NCBI RefSeq assembly: GCF_014646895.1
Contig: NZ_BMOD01000004.1
Location: forward strand, 248,001 to 312,000
Direction: 5' to 3'
Source of the DNA: Deinococcus roseus
GTDB taxonomy: Bacteria; Deinococcota; Deinococci; Deinococcales; Deinococcaceae
Length of the DNA stretch: 64,000 nucleotides
The notes under the pieces are model-generated. The model was not told the DNA's origin. It saw only the letters and a list, made by a program, of their open reading frames with translations, and did not search any database. Made by a program: the position numbers and the translations under genes. Below are positions 24,212-33,335 of this stretch, in pieces (positions within the stretch are counted from its first letter, which is position 1; every line of letters starts with the position of its first letter).

Positions 24212-24813
24212 GTGGCAACATCGGGAGCGGCAAGAGCACCCTCACCCGACTGCTGTCCGAACGGCTGAAACTCACCCCGGTGTTTGAAACCGTGGATGAG
24301 AACCCGTACCTGGCGGATTTTTACCAGGACATGGCCCGTTATGCTTTTCACTCGCAGGTGTTTTTTCTGTCCCGGCGTCTGGAGCAACACCTGAAGGTGG
24401 TGAATGCCACACTGGATGTGGTGCAGGACCGCACCATCTTTGAAGATGCCTGGGTGTTTGCCAGAAACCTGTACCAGCAGGGCCACATGAGCAGGCGTGA
24501 CTGGGAAACCTACCAGAGCCTGTTGCAAGGCATCCTGCCAGCACTCCGCATGCCAGATGTGTTGATCCACATTGAGGCCAGCCTGCCCACCCTGAAAAAA
24601 CGCATTGCGTTGCGGGGCCGGGATTACGAGAAAGCCCTGCCTGACCAGTACCTGCAAAACCTCTCAGACCTGTACCAGTCTTTCATCGGGGAGTACACGG
24701 CTTCCAAGATCTACCTGCTGAATGGGGACGCCCTGGATTTTGTGGAAAACCCCGGCATCATCGAGAAGCTCTGTGAGGACATCGATGATGTGGTGGTGGG
24801 AGGGCTGTTTTGA
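24196..24813 (+). CDS. Deoxynucleoside kinase 2
   Basis: A 205-residue paralogue of the preceding gene. The P-loop is GNIGSGKST (residues 7-15), then VDENPYLADFYQDMARYAFHSQVFFL, VVQDRTIFEDAWVFA (DRS-type motif) and RIALRGRDYEKALP (LID). Paired subunits of this kind occur as dAdo/dGuo kinase heterodimers in lactobacilli, so a heterodimer is a reasonable inference. It overlaps the first kinase by 16 bp and murE by 4 bp, so the three genes are translationally coupled. Confidence 0.9.
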   Translation: MYLAVSGNIGSGKSTLTRLLSERLKLTPVFETVDENPYLADFYQDMARYAFHSQVFFLSRRLEQHLKVVNATLDVVQDRTIFEDAWVFARNLYQQGHMSRRDWETYQSLLQGILPALRMPDVLIHIEASLPTLKKRIALRGRDYEKALPDQYLQNLSDLYQSFIGEYTASKIYLLNGDALDFVENPGIIEKLCEDIDDVVVGGLF

Positions 24814-26261
24814 AGCTCAGCCTGCTGCTTTCCCAGCTGGGTTTGTCTGCACACCCTGAAGCAGACCCTGAGGTTTCTGCGGTCACCCACAACAGTTCCT
24901 GGGTGAAGCCCGGTGCGGTGTTCGTGGCGGTGCGTGGCCTCAAGACCGATGGGCACAAATTCATTCCGCAAGCCCTGGAAAAAGGTGCTGTGGCGATTGT
25001 GGGCGAGGGCTTTGAGGGTGACTTGCCTGTTCCCTACATCAAAGTTGAACATGCCCGTCATGCTCTGGCAGATTTTGCCTGTGTGCTGCAGGGCCATCCC
25101 AGCAGGGCGTTGACCGTGGTGGGCATCACGGGAACGGATGGCAAGAGCACCACCAGCTGGATCACCTACCATTTGCTGCAATCTGCCGGAAAACCTTCGG
25201 GCTTGCTGTCCACAGTGGGATACCGGACCCCGGATGGGGTGCTGCACCATTTCCCGCAGCACCTGACCACCCCGGACAGCCCGGAAATCCAGAGCCTGCT
25301 GCGTGAACTGCTGGATGCAGGCGCCACGCACTGCGTGCTGGAAACCAGTTCCCATGCGCTGGAACTGGACCGGGTGCGTGGGGTGGAGTATGGGGTGGGC
25401 ATCTTCACCAACCTGACCCCGGAGCATCTGGATTTCCATGGGGACATGGAAGGATACTTTCAGGCCAAGCGCAAGCTGATTGACCGCAGCCGTTTTGCCG
25501 TGCTGAATCAGGATGATCCCTATGCCAGACGCCTGACCGACCACCCCAGCCACACCACTTTTGGGTTCTCGGCAGAGGCGCAGTGGCGGGCCACCAACCT
25601 TCAAGAGGAGGCCTCTGGTCTGAATTTCACGGTGGTCTCCCCTGCTGGCACCTTTGATGTGGTGCTTCCCATGATTGGGCAGTTCAATGTGCTGAACGCC
25701 CTGGCGGCCATGGCGACCGCCCATCATCTGGGCCTGTCCATCCCTGAACTGCAAAAAGGACTGGCTTCTTTTCAGGGGATCCCTGGACGGATGCAACTCC
25801 TGAGCAGCCACCCACGGGTGATGGTGGATTTTGCCCACACCCCGCCCAGCCTGGAAAAAGCCCTGGAAGTGCTGCGTCCCAGCACCACCGGAAAACTCTG
25901 GGTGGTGGTGGGTTCCGCCGGAGGCAACCGGGATCCTTTGAAACGTGCCCCTCTGGGTGAGGTCGCATCCCGGCTCTCCGATCAGGCGATCTTCACAGAG
26001 GAGGACTGCCGGGACACCCCCATCCAGGAGATCTTGCAGGAAATGGAACGGGGGGCCAGCAGCACTGGAAACCAGAATTACCGTTCCATTGCAGACCGCA
26101 GGACAGCCATTCAGGAAGCCATCCATCAGGCTGGTCCTGAAGACACCGTGCTTCTGGCAGGCAAAGGTCCAGAAGACACCCTGGAACGCGCCAGTGAAAC
26201 CCTCCCCTGGGATGAGGTGGCAGAGGCACTGCAAGCTCTGGGCACCAGAAAGCCCTCCTGA
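24810..26261 (+). CDS. murE: UDP-N-acetylmuramyl-tripeptide synthetase
   Basis: A 483-residue Mur ligase that adds the third stem-peptide residue. P-loop GITGTDGKSTT (106-116), TTPDSPE (153-159), the carbamylated-lysine region YFQAKRKL (Lys 220) and GSAGGNRDPLKR (367-378) are present. The meso-DAP-selecting DNPR motif is replaced by EDCRDTP (397-403), fitting the ornithine used in deinococcal peptidoglycan, though specificity is inferred. Start is TTG 24810, overlapping the kinase stop (TTGA). Coupling of a nucleotide-salvage pair to murE is unusual. Confidence 0.9.
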   Translation: MKLSLLLSQLGLSAHPEADPEVSAVTHNSSWVKPGAVFVAVRGLKTDGHKFIPQALEKGAVAIVGEGFEGDLPVPYIKVEHARHALADFACVLQGHPSRALTVVGITGTDGKSTTSWITYHLLQSAGKPSGLLSTVGYRTPDGVLHHFPQHLTTPDSPEIQSLLRELLDAGATHCVLETSSHALELDRVRGVEYGVGIFTNLTPEHLDFHGDMEGYFQAKRKLIDRSRFAVLNQDDPYARRLTDHPSHTTFGFSAEAQWRATNLQEEASGLNFTVVSPAGTFDVVLPMIGQFNVLNALAAMATAHHLGLSIPELQKGLASFQGIPGRMQLLSSHPRVMVDFAHTPPSLEKALEVLRPSTTGKLWVVVGSAGGNRDPLKRAPLGEVASRLSDQAIFTEEDCRDTPIQEILQEMERGASSTGNQNYRSIADRRTAIQEAIHQAGPEDTVLLAGKGPEDTLERASETLPWDEVAEALQALGTRKPS

Positions 26262-26336
26262 GTTTGTGCACAGAACAGGCCTTCAGCACACCCTGGAAGC
26301 CCGTTTTTTGCCTGAGGATGGACCAGAAAGTTCTTG

Positions 26337-26366
26337 TTGATACAGTTTAACCTTGAACTGTAACAT
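26337..26366 (+). promoter_or_regulatory. Promoter with palindrome in the spacer
   Basis: TTGATA (26337-26342), an 18-bp spacer and TAACAT (26361-26366). The spacer is almost filled by a 20-bp palindrome with ACAGTT/AACTGT ends (26342-26361), an obvious place for a repressor to bind. Confidence 0.55.
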
Positions 26367-26440
26367 TTGTCTGATTTTTTCTGTGGTTTCTCGGAAAAAC
26401 TGAGGGCGACCATCCGGTCAAATTCAGGAGGTGTTTACAG

Positions 26441-27376
26441 GTGACGAAGGGACTCACTCGCCGCAACACACTTAAAATTCTGGGAGGAACATCCATGCTG
26501 CTCGCCGCAGGGATGCACTCAGGGGCCAGAGCACAGGAGAACCGTGTGACCTTACCAAACGGTGCTGGTTTCTACCGTTTCAAACTCGGAGATTTCACTT
26601 TCGTGGTGGTCAGCGATGGACAGGCCACCGGAGGAAACGCCCTTCCCAACTGGGGGGCCAATCCAGGCAGGCAGGAAGAATTCGCCGCTGTCCTGAAGGC
26701 CAACTTTGCCCCCGTTGAGCCTTTCACCAACAACTTCAACCCCATGCTCATTGACACCGGGAAAAACAAGGTCCTGATTGATACAGGTCGTGGAGGTGCA
26801 GCAGGGCAGCTTGTGCAGAACCTCAAGAATGCCGGGTATTCCCCGGACGACATCGACACCGTGTTCATCACCCACGGACACGGCGATCACATCGGAGGCA
26901 TGTCAGACGCCGAAGGCAAATCGGTGTTCAAGAATGCAAAATTCGTGATGGGCCAGAGCGAGTTTGACTTCTGGGCCAGCCAGAACAATGCAGGCTTCAA
27001 CAAGAACATCGTGGCCTTCAAAGACCGCTTCACTTTCATTCAGGATGGCGGGGAGATCGTTCCCGGTCTGTTGGGGGTGCTGACCCCCGGTCACACCGTG
27101 GGGCACATGTCGGTGCTGGCCACCTCTGGCACCGAAAAACTCATGCACTTTGCAGATGCCGGAGGACACTACATCCTGTCTCTGATGTTCCCCGAGCACT
27201 ATCTGGGTTTTGACTCCAACCCGGAAAATGCCACTGCCACCCGCAAGAAAATCTTTGCGCAGGCCGCCAGTGAAAACCTGACCGTGGTGGGCTACCACTA
27301 CGCCTGGCCTGGTGTGGGGCACATCCGAACCAAAGACGCCGCCTACGAGTTCGTGCCCATCTTCTTCAAATTCTGA
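26441..27376 (+). CDS. Tat-exported metallo-beta-lactamase-fold hydrolase
   Basis: A 311-residue protein. The N-terminus TRRNTLKILGGTSMLLAAG is a twin-arginine signal with cleavage near ARA-QE. The mature part has the metal motif HGHGDH (145-150), preceded by LIDTGRGG, and later TPGHTVGHMS and the Asp of FADAGGHY. It should be a periplasmic zinc hydrolase; lactonase or other esterase activity is possible but not readable. GTG 26441 follows GGAGGTG. A palindrome in the promoter spacer suggests specific regulation. A lipoprotein gene follows after 127 bp. Confidence 0.88.
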   Translation: MTKGLTRRNTLKILGGTSMLLAAGMHSGARAQENRVTLPNGAGFYRFKLGDFTFVVVSDGQATGGNALPNWGANPGRQEEFAAVLKANFAPVEPFTNNFNPMLIDTGKNKVLIDTGRGGAAGQLVQNLKNAGYSPDDIDTVFITHGHGDHIGGMSDAEGKSVFKNAKFVMGQSEFDFWASQNNAGFNKNIVAFKDRFTFIQDGGEIVPGLLGVLTPGHTVGHMSVLATSGTEKLMHFADAGGHYILSLMFPEHYLGFDSNPENATATRKKIFAQAASENLTVVGYHYAWPGVGHIRTKDAAYEFVPIFFKF

Positions 27377-27503
27377 GCATCCCACAAACAGATCCGGAAG
27401 TCCTGCTTCCGGGTCTTCTGCTGTCTCTTTTTCTGTCTCTGCTCACACTCCAAATGTTTTTCAGAGGTCTTCTCCCTATAATTGCAGTGTTTGGAGGAAA
27501 CCC

Positions 27504-28079
27504 ATGTTAAATCGCCTGTGGTTCTTGGGGGTTCTGTTGCTGGGGGCCTGTGCGCCCACCGCCAGTGGCCCCCAGGGGGAAAGCATCCCCCGCATCAAAA
27601 ATTATTACCCGTTTGTGGCCGTGCAAGAAGACCAGCAGCGCACTTTCAAAGTGGAAATCTCTGGCAATGAAGCGGCTGTCCTGATGGGCAGAAACCTGGC
27701 CATTGATGGAACAAAACTTTCCAGTCAGCTGTATGCCCTTTACAAGAAGGGCACCTACGCTGTCACAGTGCAGGAGGGGGGCATTGTGTACATGCCCATC
27801 AGCAAGCTGATCGAGGTCAAGGGGTTTTACCCGGAGGTCAAGGAGCAGTCCACCGAACAGTTCTACAAATTCTGCTTCCTCAAGGAATACGGTGACAAAT
27901 GCACCAGCAACATCCTGTCTGGTGGTGTCGCCCTGTACTTCAACCCTCTGGAAGAAACCCCGGTCTTTCAGGTGTATGGAGATGCAGGCATGCGCAGTTT
28001 CAACGAAATTCAAGGCAATGGCTTTCTGGTCACCACCAGCATCAGCAACTTCAAGACCTTTCTGAACCAGTTGCCCTGA
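27504..28079 (+). CDS. Predicted lipoprotein of unknown function
   Basis: A 191-residue protein with a lipobox (LLLGAC, Cys 15) after MLNRLWFLGVLL, so it is expected to be lipid-anchored. The mature domain is beta-rich, with two Cys in YKFCFLKEYGDKCTS that may pair. I do not recognise the family. ATG 27504 has GGAGG 6 nt upstream; the frame runs further 5' without support. TATAAT (27477-27482) lies 21 nt before the start. Confidence 0.7.
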   Translation: MLNRLWFLGVLLLGACAPTASGPQGESIPRIKNYYPFVAVQEDQQRTFKVEISGNEAAVLMGRNLAIDGTKLSSQLYALYKKGTYAVTVQEGGIVYMPISKLIEVKGFYPEVKEQSTEQFYKFCFLKEYGDKCTSNILSGGVALYFNPLEETPVFQVYGDAGMRSFNEIQGNGFLVTTSISNFKTFLNQLP

Positions 28080-28153
28080 GTCTGGTGCAAAGGTTCTGAT
28101 GCAAAAAGGGCCGTGTGTCTGTCATGAAGTTACGCTTTTGACGGCAGAAACGG

Positions 28154-28182
28154 TTGATTCGTTCGCACAAGTCATTTAGTGT
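28154..28182 (+). promoter_or_regulatory. Promoter of icd
   Basis: TTGATT (28154-28159), a 17-bp spacer and TAGTGT (28177-28182). The inverted repeat GTGTA/TACAC (28179-28183 with 28189-28193) overlaps the -10 box and start region and could be an operator. Confidence 0.5.
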
Positions 28183-28227
28183 ACCTGATACACAGCACTT
28201 AAAGTAAGCCCTACGGAGGTTTCATTC

Positions 28228-29469
<1,242 letters not shown>

Positions 29470-29485
29470 ATCCTGCCCAAAAATC

Positions 29486-29515
29486 AACCCCGGATGAATT
29501 TCCGGGGTTTTTTCT
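29486..29515 (+). terminator. Terminator of icd
   Basis: 9-bp perfect stem AACCCCGGA/TCCGGGGTT (29486-29494 with 29501-29509) followed by TTTTTCT. Confidence 0.88.
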
Positions 29516-29538
29516 GTTCTGGGGTTGATGTTGCGTGA

Positions 29539-29754
29539 TCACTTCTTCTTGAGCAAATTGACGATCAGGTAGGCAATTCCGCCCACGATGCCTGCAATGA
29601 TCAGGAACCGCAGGAGCCCCTTGAGGAGCGCCACCAGTCCGATGAAGATGCCTCCCAGCAGCTGGAACAGAAGGCCCAGCAACCACAAAACGATGATCGC
29701 AGCAATGACGATCCCGATGATTTTCACGATGTTTTCGGTCAGATTTCCTTGCAT
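29539..29754 (-). CDS. Small two-segment membrane protein
   Basis: A 71-residue protein almost entirely hydrophobic: two membrane spans (about 8-35 and 40-65, joined by a Gly-rich turn) and a C-terminal KKK. I do not recognise it. The ATG has GAGGT about 8 nt upstream. It follows guaA on the same strand after a large hairpin and is probably transcribed separately or by read-through. Confidence 0.6.
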   Translation of the reverse strand: MQGNLTENIVKIIGIVIAAIIVLWLLGLLFQLLGGIFIGLVALLKGLLRFLIIAGIVGGIAYLIVNLLKKK

Positions 29755-29804
29755 GGTCCAAACCTCACTGTTTCAGGGTACGAGGGAAACCCCTCAAGGG
29801 TTTC

Positions 29805-29848
29805 CAGCAGAAAGGGCACAGGCTTTCGAAGCTGTGCCCTTTCTGCTG
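29805..29848. other. Large perfect inverted repeat between guaA and the small membrane gene
   Basis: 17-bp perfect arms (29805-29821 with 29832-29848), beginning CAGCAGAAAGG, with a 10-bp inner segment GCTTTCGAAG. The T-run is on the plus strand side (TTTTTG, 29849), although the gene that needs ending, guaA, is on the minus strand. A smaller hairpin GAAACCC/GGGTTTC precedes it. Confidence 0.6.
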
Positions 29849-29855
29849 TTTTTGT

Positions 29856-31373
29856 TTACTCCCACTCGATGGTGGCTGGGGGTTTGGAGGTGATGTCGTA
29901 GACCACGCGGTTGATCTCGTGCACGTGGTTAACGATGCGGTTGGAGATGGTGGCCAGGAATTCATAAGGCAGGAAAGCCCATTCGGCCGTCATGAAGTCT
30001 GCACTGGTCACGGCACGCAAAGCCACGGTATAAGAGTAGGTGCGCTCGTCGCCCATCACGCCCACAGACTGGATGGGGGTCAGGACGGCCAGGGCCTGCG
30101 CAGTCTGGTTGTACAGGTCATATTCCCTGAGGCCCGAGATGAAGATGTCATCCACACGCTGCAAGATGTTGATTTTCTCACGGGTGATGGCTCCGATGAT
30201 GCGGATGGCGAGACCAGGACCGGGGAAAGGGTGACGCAGGCGGATGTGGTCGGGGAGGCCCAGCAGGCGGGCAATTTCACGCACTTCGTCTTTGAAGAGG
30301 GTGCGGAAAGGTTCCACCAGTTTGAAGGCGAGGTCTTCGGGCAGACCACCCACGTTGTGGTGGCTCTTGATGTTGGCTGCCCCTTCTCCACCTGCGGATT
30401 CGATCACGTCGGGGTAAAGGGTGCCCTGGGCCAGAAACTCGAATGGACCATATTCACGGGCTTCCCGTTCAAAGGCCCGGATGAATTCACGCCCGATGAT
30501 CTTGCGCTTCTCTTCGGGATCGCTGACCCCATCCAGGGCACCAAGGAATTCATTGGAAGCATCCACGACCACCAGGTTCACACCGAGGGGACGCAGGGCT
30601 TGCTCGACCTGTTCCCGCTCTCCCAGACGCAGCAGACCGTGATCAATGAACACGGCGGTCAGTTGCTCGCCCACGGCCTTGGCCAGCAGCAGGGCCAGGG
30701 TGCTGGAATCCACGCCTCCAGAAATGCCCAGCAGCACCTTGCCAGTGCCCACTTTTGCACGCACATCGGCAATGAGTTCTTCCACGATGTGTTCTGCCGT
30801 CCAGTCGCGGGCCACACCACACACTTCCAGGAAGTTGAGGAGCACCTGGGTGCCTTTGGGGGTGTGCACCACTTCAGGGTGAAATTGCACCCCATAGCGG
30901 CGGGTTTCATTGTTCTCGATGGCAGTGACAGGGGTATCGATGGTTTCTGCAACCACATCGTAGCCCTGGGGCAGGGTGATCACAGAGTCGCTGTGGCTCA
31001 TCCAGGCGATGAATTCACCCTGCACGCCTGCAAAAAGGGTGCCCGAGTACTTGCTCAATTCGGCCTTGCCGTACTCGCGTTTGCCAGCCCGTTTGACTTC
31101 TCCTCCGGCGGTGTGTGCGAGGTACTGCATCCCGTAACAGATGCCCAGAATGGGAACATCCAGATCCAGCACGCCCTGGGCAGGCTTTGGGGCATTCTCG
31201 TCGTAAACGCTGCTGGGACCGCCCGAGAGCACCACACCCTGGGGTTTTTCCTGCAGGATGCGCTCTAAAGAAGCACTTCCGGGCAGAATCACACTGTACA
31301 CACCCAGTTCACGGAAACGTCTGGCAATCAGACGGGTGAACTGGCTACCGAAATCAAGAATCACGATGCTCAC
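29856..31373 (-). CDS. guaA: GMP synthase (glutamine-hydrolysing)
   Basis: A 505-residue enzyme converting XMP to GMP. The N-terminal class I glutaminase has VILDFGSQFTRLIARR and the nucleophile in GICYGMQ. The ATP pyrophosphatase domain has the P-loop SGGVDSS and the C-terminal domain ends KPPATIEWE, the universal GuaA end. Start GTG 31373 has AGGAGG 5 nt upstream. It is a single gene in purine synthesis, flanked by repeats upstream. Confidence 0.96.
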   Translation of the reverse strand: MSIVILDFGSQFTRLIARRFRELGVYSVILPGSASLERILQEKPQGVVLSGGPSSVYDENAPKPAQGVLDLDVPILGICYGMQYLAHTAGGEVKRAGKREYGKAELSKYSGTLFAGVQGEFIAWMSHSDSVITLPQGYDVVAETIDTPVTAIENNETRRYGVQFHPEVVHTPKGTQVLLNFLEVCGVARDWTAEHIVEELIADVRAKVGTGKVLLGISGGVDSSTLALLLAKAVGEQLTAVFIDHGLLRLGEREQVEQALRPLGVNLVVVDASNEFLGALDGVSDPEEKRKIIGREFIRAFEREAREYGPFEFLAQGTLYPDVIESAGGEGAANIKSHHNVGGLPEDLAFKLVEPFRTLFKDEVREIARLLGLPDHIRLRHPFPGPGLAIRIIGAITREKINILQRVDDIFISGLREYDLYNQTAQALAVLTPIQSVGVMGDERTYSYTVALRAVTSADFMTAEWAFLPYEFLATISNRIVNHVHEINRVVYDITSKPPATIEWE

Positions 31374-31581
31374 AGGAGCCTCCTGGTTTTATGCGGCCCG
31401 AAACAGCTGTTTCAGCCCTTGAAAAAATGAGTCGGGACCTTTTGAAACCCCTGTTCCCTGACTGCGCCTGAAAAGAACCAAACCGACATTCTGTGGTGCA
31501 AGACCATCAGAAATTCCGTTTGATTATACGGGAAAGGTGAGGGAGGGGTAGGGAGAGGGTTAGGTGGGAAGCCTGGTGCCG

Positions 31582-31679
31582 AGCGACCCAGCGGTCACAA
31601 ACCGTTTTGGACCGCGTTGTAGGGTCAAGAAGCGACCCAGCGGTCACAAACCGTTTTGGACCGCGTTGTAGGGTCAAGA
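31582..31679. repeat. Exact tandem duplication of a 49-bp palindromic unit
   Basis: Two identical 49-bp units (31582-31630 and 31631-31679). Each unit has nested inverted repeats: outer GACCC/GGGTC and inner GCGGTC/GACCGC around ACAAACCGTTTTG. Confidence 0.85.
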
Positions 31680-31725
31680 CAGGGCTGAGCGCCGAGAGCC
31701 AGGGGCAAACCTGATCCATTGAGAA

Positions 31726-31755
31726 CAAAATTTCCCCAATAAACTTTGGGGAAAT
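31726..31755 (-). terminator. Terminator of the pseudokinase gene
   Basis: 10-bp perfect stem ATTTCCCCAA/TTGGGGAAAT (31730-31739 with 31746-31755); the minus strand continues with TTTTG. Confidence 0.8.
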
Positions 31756-31781
31756 CAGGCTCAAAAGCAGCATTTTAAGGC

Positions 31782-32942
31782 TTACTGCAAATCAATGGTC
31801 ATGGGGCCAGAGGTGGGCATGCTCAGAGGGAAAGGCGCAGTGCGCAAACCAGGAACTTCCACTTTCAGCATGTAATCTCCTTTGACCGAGGGAAACCGCA
31901 CGGTTCCGGGCACCAGTCCGAGGGTGTCACCCGCTTTGTAACTGCTGCCTTCCGGGACTTTGACCGCGATCAATTTGGCCTGGGAGTTGTAAGGCTGACC
32001 TTTGCGAGACAGGGAGAAATCCACCACGCAACAGGTGATGGTTCCGGTGTCTGGGGCGGCTTGCTGCTGTCTGGCAGCGTACCACCAGCCTGCACCTGCA
32101 CCCGCCAGCAACAGCACCGCAATGCCAATGGTGGCAAGGTAACGCATGAAACCTGGAGCATTCTGGGCATTGGCCTGTTGTGGGCTGGCCGGGGCCTGCA
32201 CCTGTCTCCAGGATTCATCGTCGTCCCAGCCGATGCGAACCACCACCGGAGGGGCTTCAGGCTCCACCGGGGTGGTTTCTTCGATTTTGATTTCGGGTTC
32301 GGGTTCTTCAAAGTGCACTTCTGGCTGGGGAAGCGGGTTCACTTTCACGCTTTGCAGCACACTCTGGGTGGGCGTTTTGGGCTTGGCCTGCAAATCACGC
32401 AGCAGGTGCGCAGCACTGATGAAGTGGTTTTGCATCAGGCGCTCCAGCTGGTTGCGCATGATGGTGCTGAGTTCCGAGGAGGACTGCCCTCCCATCAGTT
32501 GCATCACCAGTTTGGCCAGGTTGCGGATGTCGGTTTTTTCGCTGCCAGAGGTCAGGGCAGCACCCGAAAACAGCACTTCCCTGCCATTCAAGAGGCAGTT
32601 GTGGGCGGTCAGGCGACCAAAGGTCTTTCCTGCTTCATGCAGGCCTTGCAGCATTTGCAGCCCAGATTCCCAGAGGTCTTCCAGCAGTTCTCTGGGAACG
32701 GTTTTGGGCAGGGTTCTGAAGGTCAGGGGCAAACCTGCCGTCAGGTAATGGTCACGCCCTTCCCTACCTGAATCCAGAAAAGGCAGCAGGTGGGGGGCAG
32801 AAAGTTCAGTCAGGGTCAGGGGTTGCTCACTGAGGTACAGCAGGACCGGCATACCGGTGATGGTGTCCGTACCCAGGTAGGTTCGGATGTCGCCGTCCTC
32901 CAGCAGGAGTTCAGGCAGGTAAGGACCACACGCGGGAATCAC
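31782..32942 (-). CDS. Membrane-anchored protein-kinase-like protein (probable pseudokinase)
   Basis: A 386-residue protein. Residues 1-185 resemble a Ser/Thr kinase fold: a small N-lobe, LLEDLWESGLQMLQGLHEAGKTFGRLTAHNCLLNG (helix E and catalytic loop, 86-120) and an LFSGA where DFG is expected. The HRD Asp and DFG Asp are both absent, so catalysis is unlikely. A Pro/Glu-rich linker (190-265), one membrane span (266-288) and an exported beta domain (300-386) follow. GTG 32942 has a perfect TATAAT 6 nt upstream: a clear leaderless promoter. Role unknown; a signalling or scaffold function is inferred. Confidence 0.65.
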   Translation of the reverse strand: MIPACGPYLPELLLEDGDIRTYLGTDTITGMPVLLYLSEQPLTLTELSAPHLLPFLDSGREGRDHYLTAGLPLTFRTLPKTVPRELLEDLWESGLQMLQGLHEAGKTFGRLTAHNCLLNGREVLFSGAALTSGSEKTDIRNLAKLVMQLMGGQSSSELSTIMRNQLERLMQNHFISAAHLLRDLQAKPKTPTQSVLQSVKVNPLPQPEVHFEEPEPEIKIEETTPVEPEAPPVVVRIGWDDDESWRQVQAPASPQQANAQNAPGFMRYLATIGIAVLLLAGAGAGWWYAARQQQAAPDTGTITCCVVDFSLSRKGQPYNSQAKLIAVKVPEGSSYKAGDTLGLVPGTVRFPSVKGDYMLKVEVPGLRTAPFPLSMPTSGPMTIDLQ

Positions 32943-33335
32943 GGGCTGATTATAGCGCCTTTTGCGAAAAAAGGCATGACAGACATTTGGAAATGCCGCA
33001 AAGACAGCCGAGCGCCGAGAGCCCAGAGCCGAGAGCCAAAAACCACTTGCAGGAAAACCAGAAATCCAATTTCAAACTGCTCTTTTCAAGTCATTGTTGA
33101 ATCCACAACTGCATTTCAGAAATCCCAAAAACATCTTGCTGTTTGCCCTCGGCCCTCGGCTCTGGGCCCTCGGCGCTTTCAAACCACTCCCCAAAAACCT
33201 TCAAAGGGCAAAACAATAGCGACCAATGCACAAATGACCTCTTTCACAGCATCCCACCAGCGTACTTCAGCAAGGCTTAAGTATTGTGACCCGCATCCTT
33301 GAGCAAAATGGCTTAGGGGTGCTACCCTGCTTGCT
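32943..33335. other. 393-bp divergent intergenic region with an inverted repeat pair
   Basis: Contains the minus-strand promoter of the pseudokinase gene (TATAAT, 32954-32949), two GCCGAG-unit blocks in opposite orientation (33006-33037 and 33144-33177) around an AT-richer core, and the leaderless box of the Mrp gene (TACCCT, 33323-33328). No coding frame seen. Confidence 0.65.
33006..33177. repeat. Inverted pair of GCCGAG-unit repeats
   Basis: The left block (33006-33037) reads GCCGAGCGCCGAGAGCC and so on; the right block (33144-33177) is close to its reverse complement. They could pair in a stem of about 30 bp with a loop of about 106 nt. Confidence 0.75.

Larger units (their letters stand above)
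31374..31781. other. 408-bp intergenic stretch with repeats
   Basis: It holds the guaA upstream region, a 49-bp exact tandem duplication (31582-31679), a GCCGAG-unit block (31680-31707) and the terminator of the pseudokinase gene (31726-31755). No frame looks coding. Confidence 0.6.

Noticed and set aside
24711..26234. 507-codon minus-strand ORF opposite murE
   Set aside because: Antisense shadow; murE has all Mur ligase motifs and the correct reading on the plus strand.
29805..29848. Standard guaA terminator
   Set aside because: The T-run is on the opposite strand side, so it is recorded as an inverted repeat instead.
31582..31679. CRISPR array
   Set aside because: Two adjacent identical units without spacers, plus nested palindromes; no cas gene in the window.
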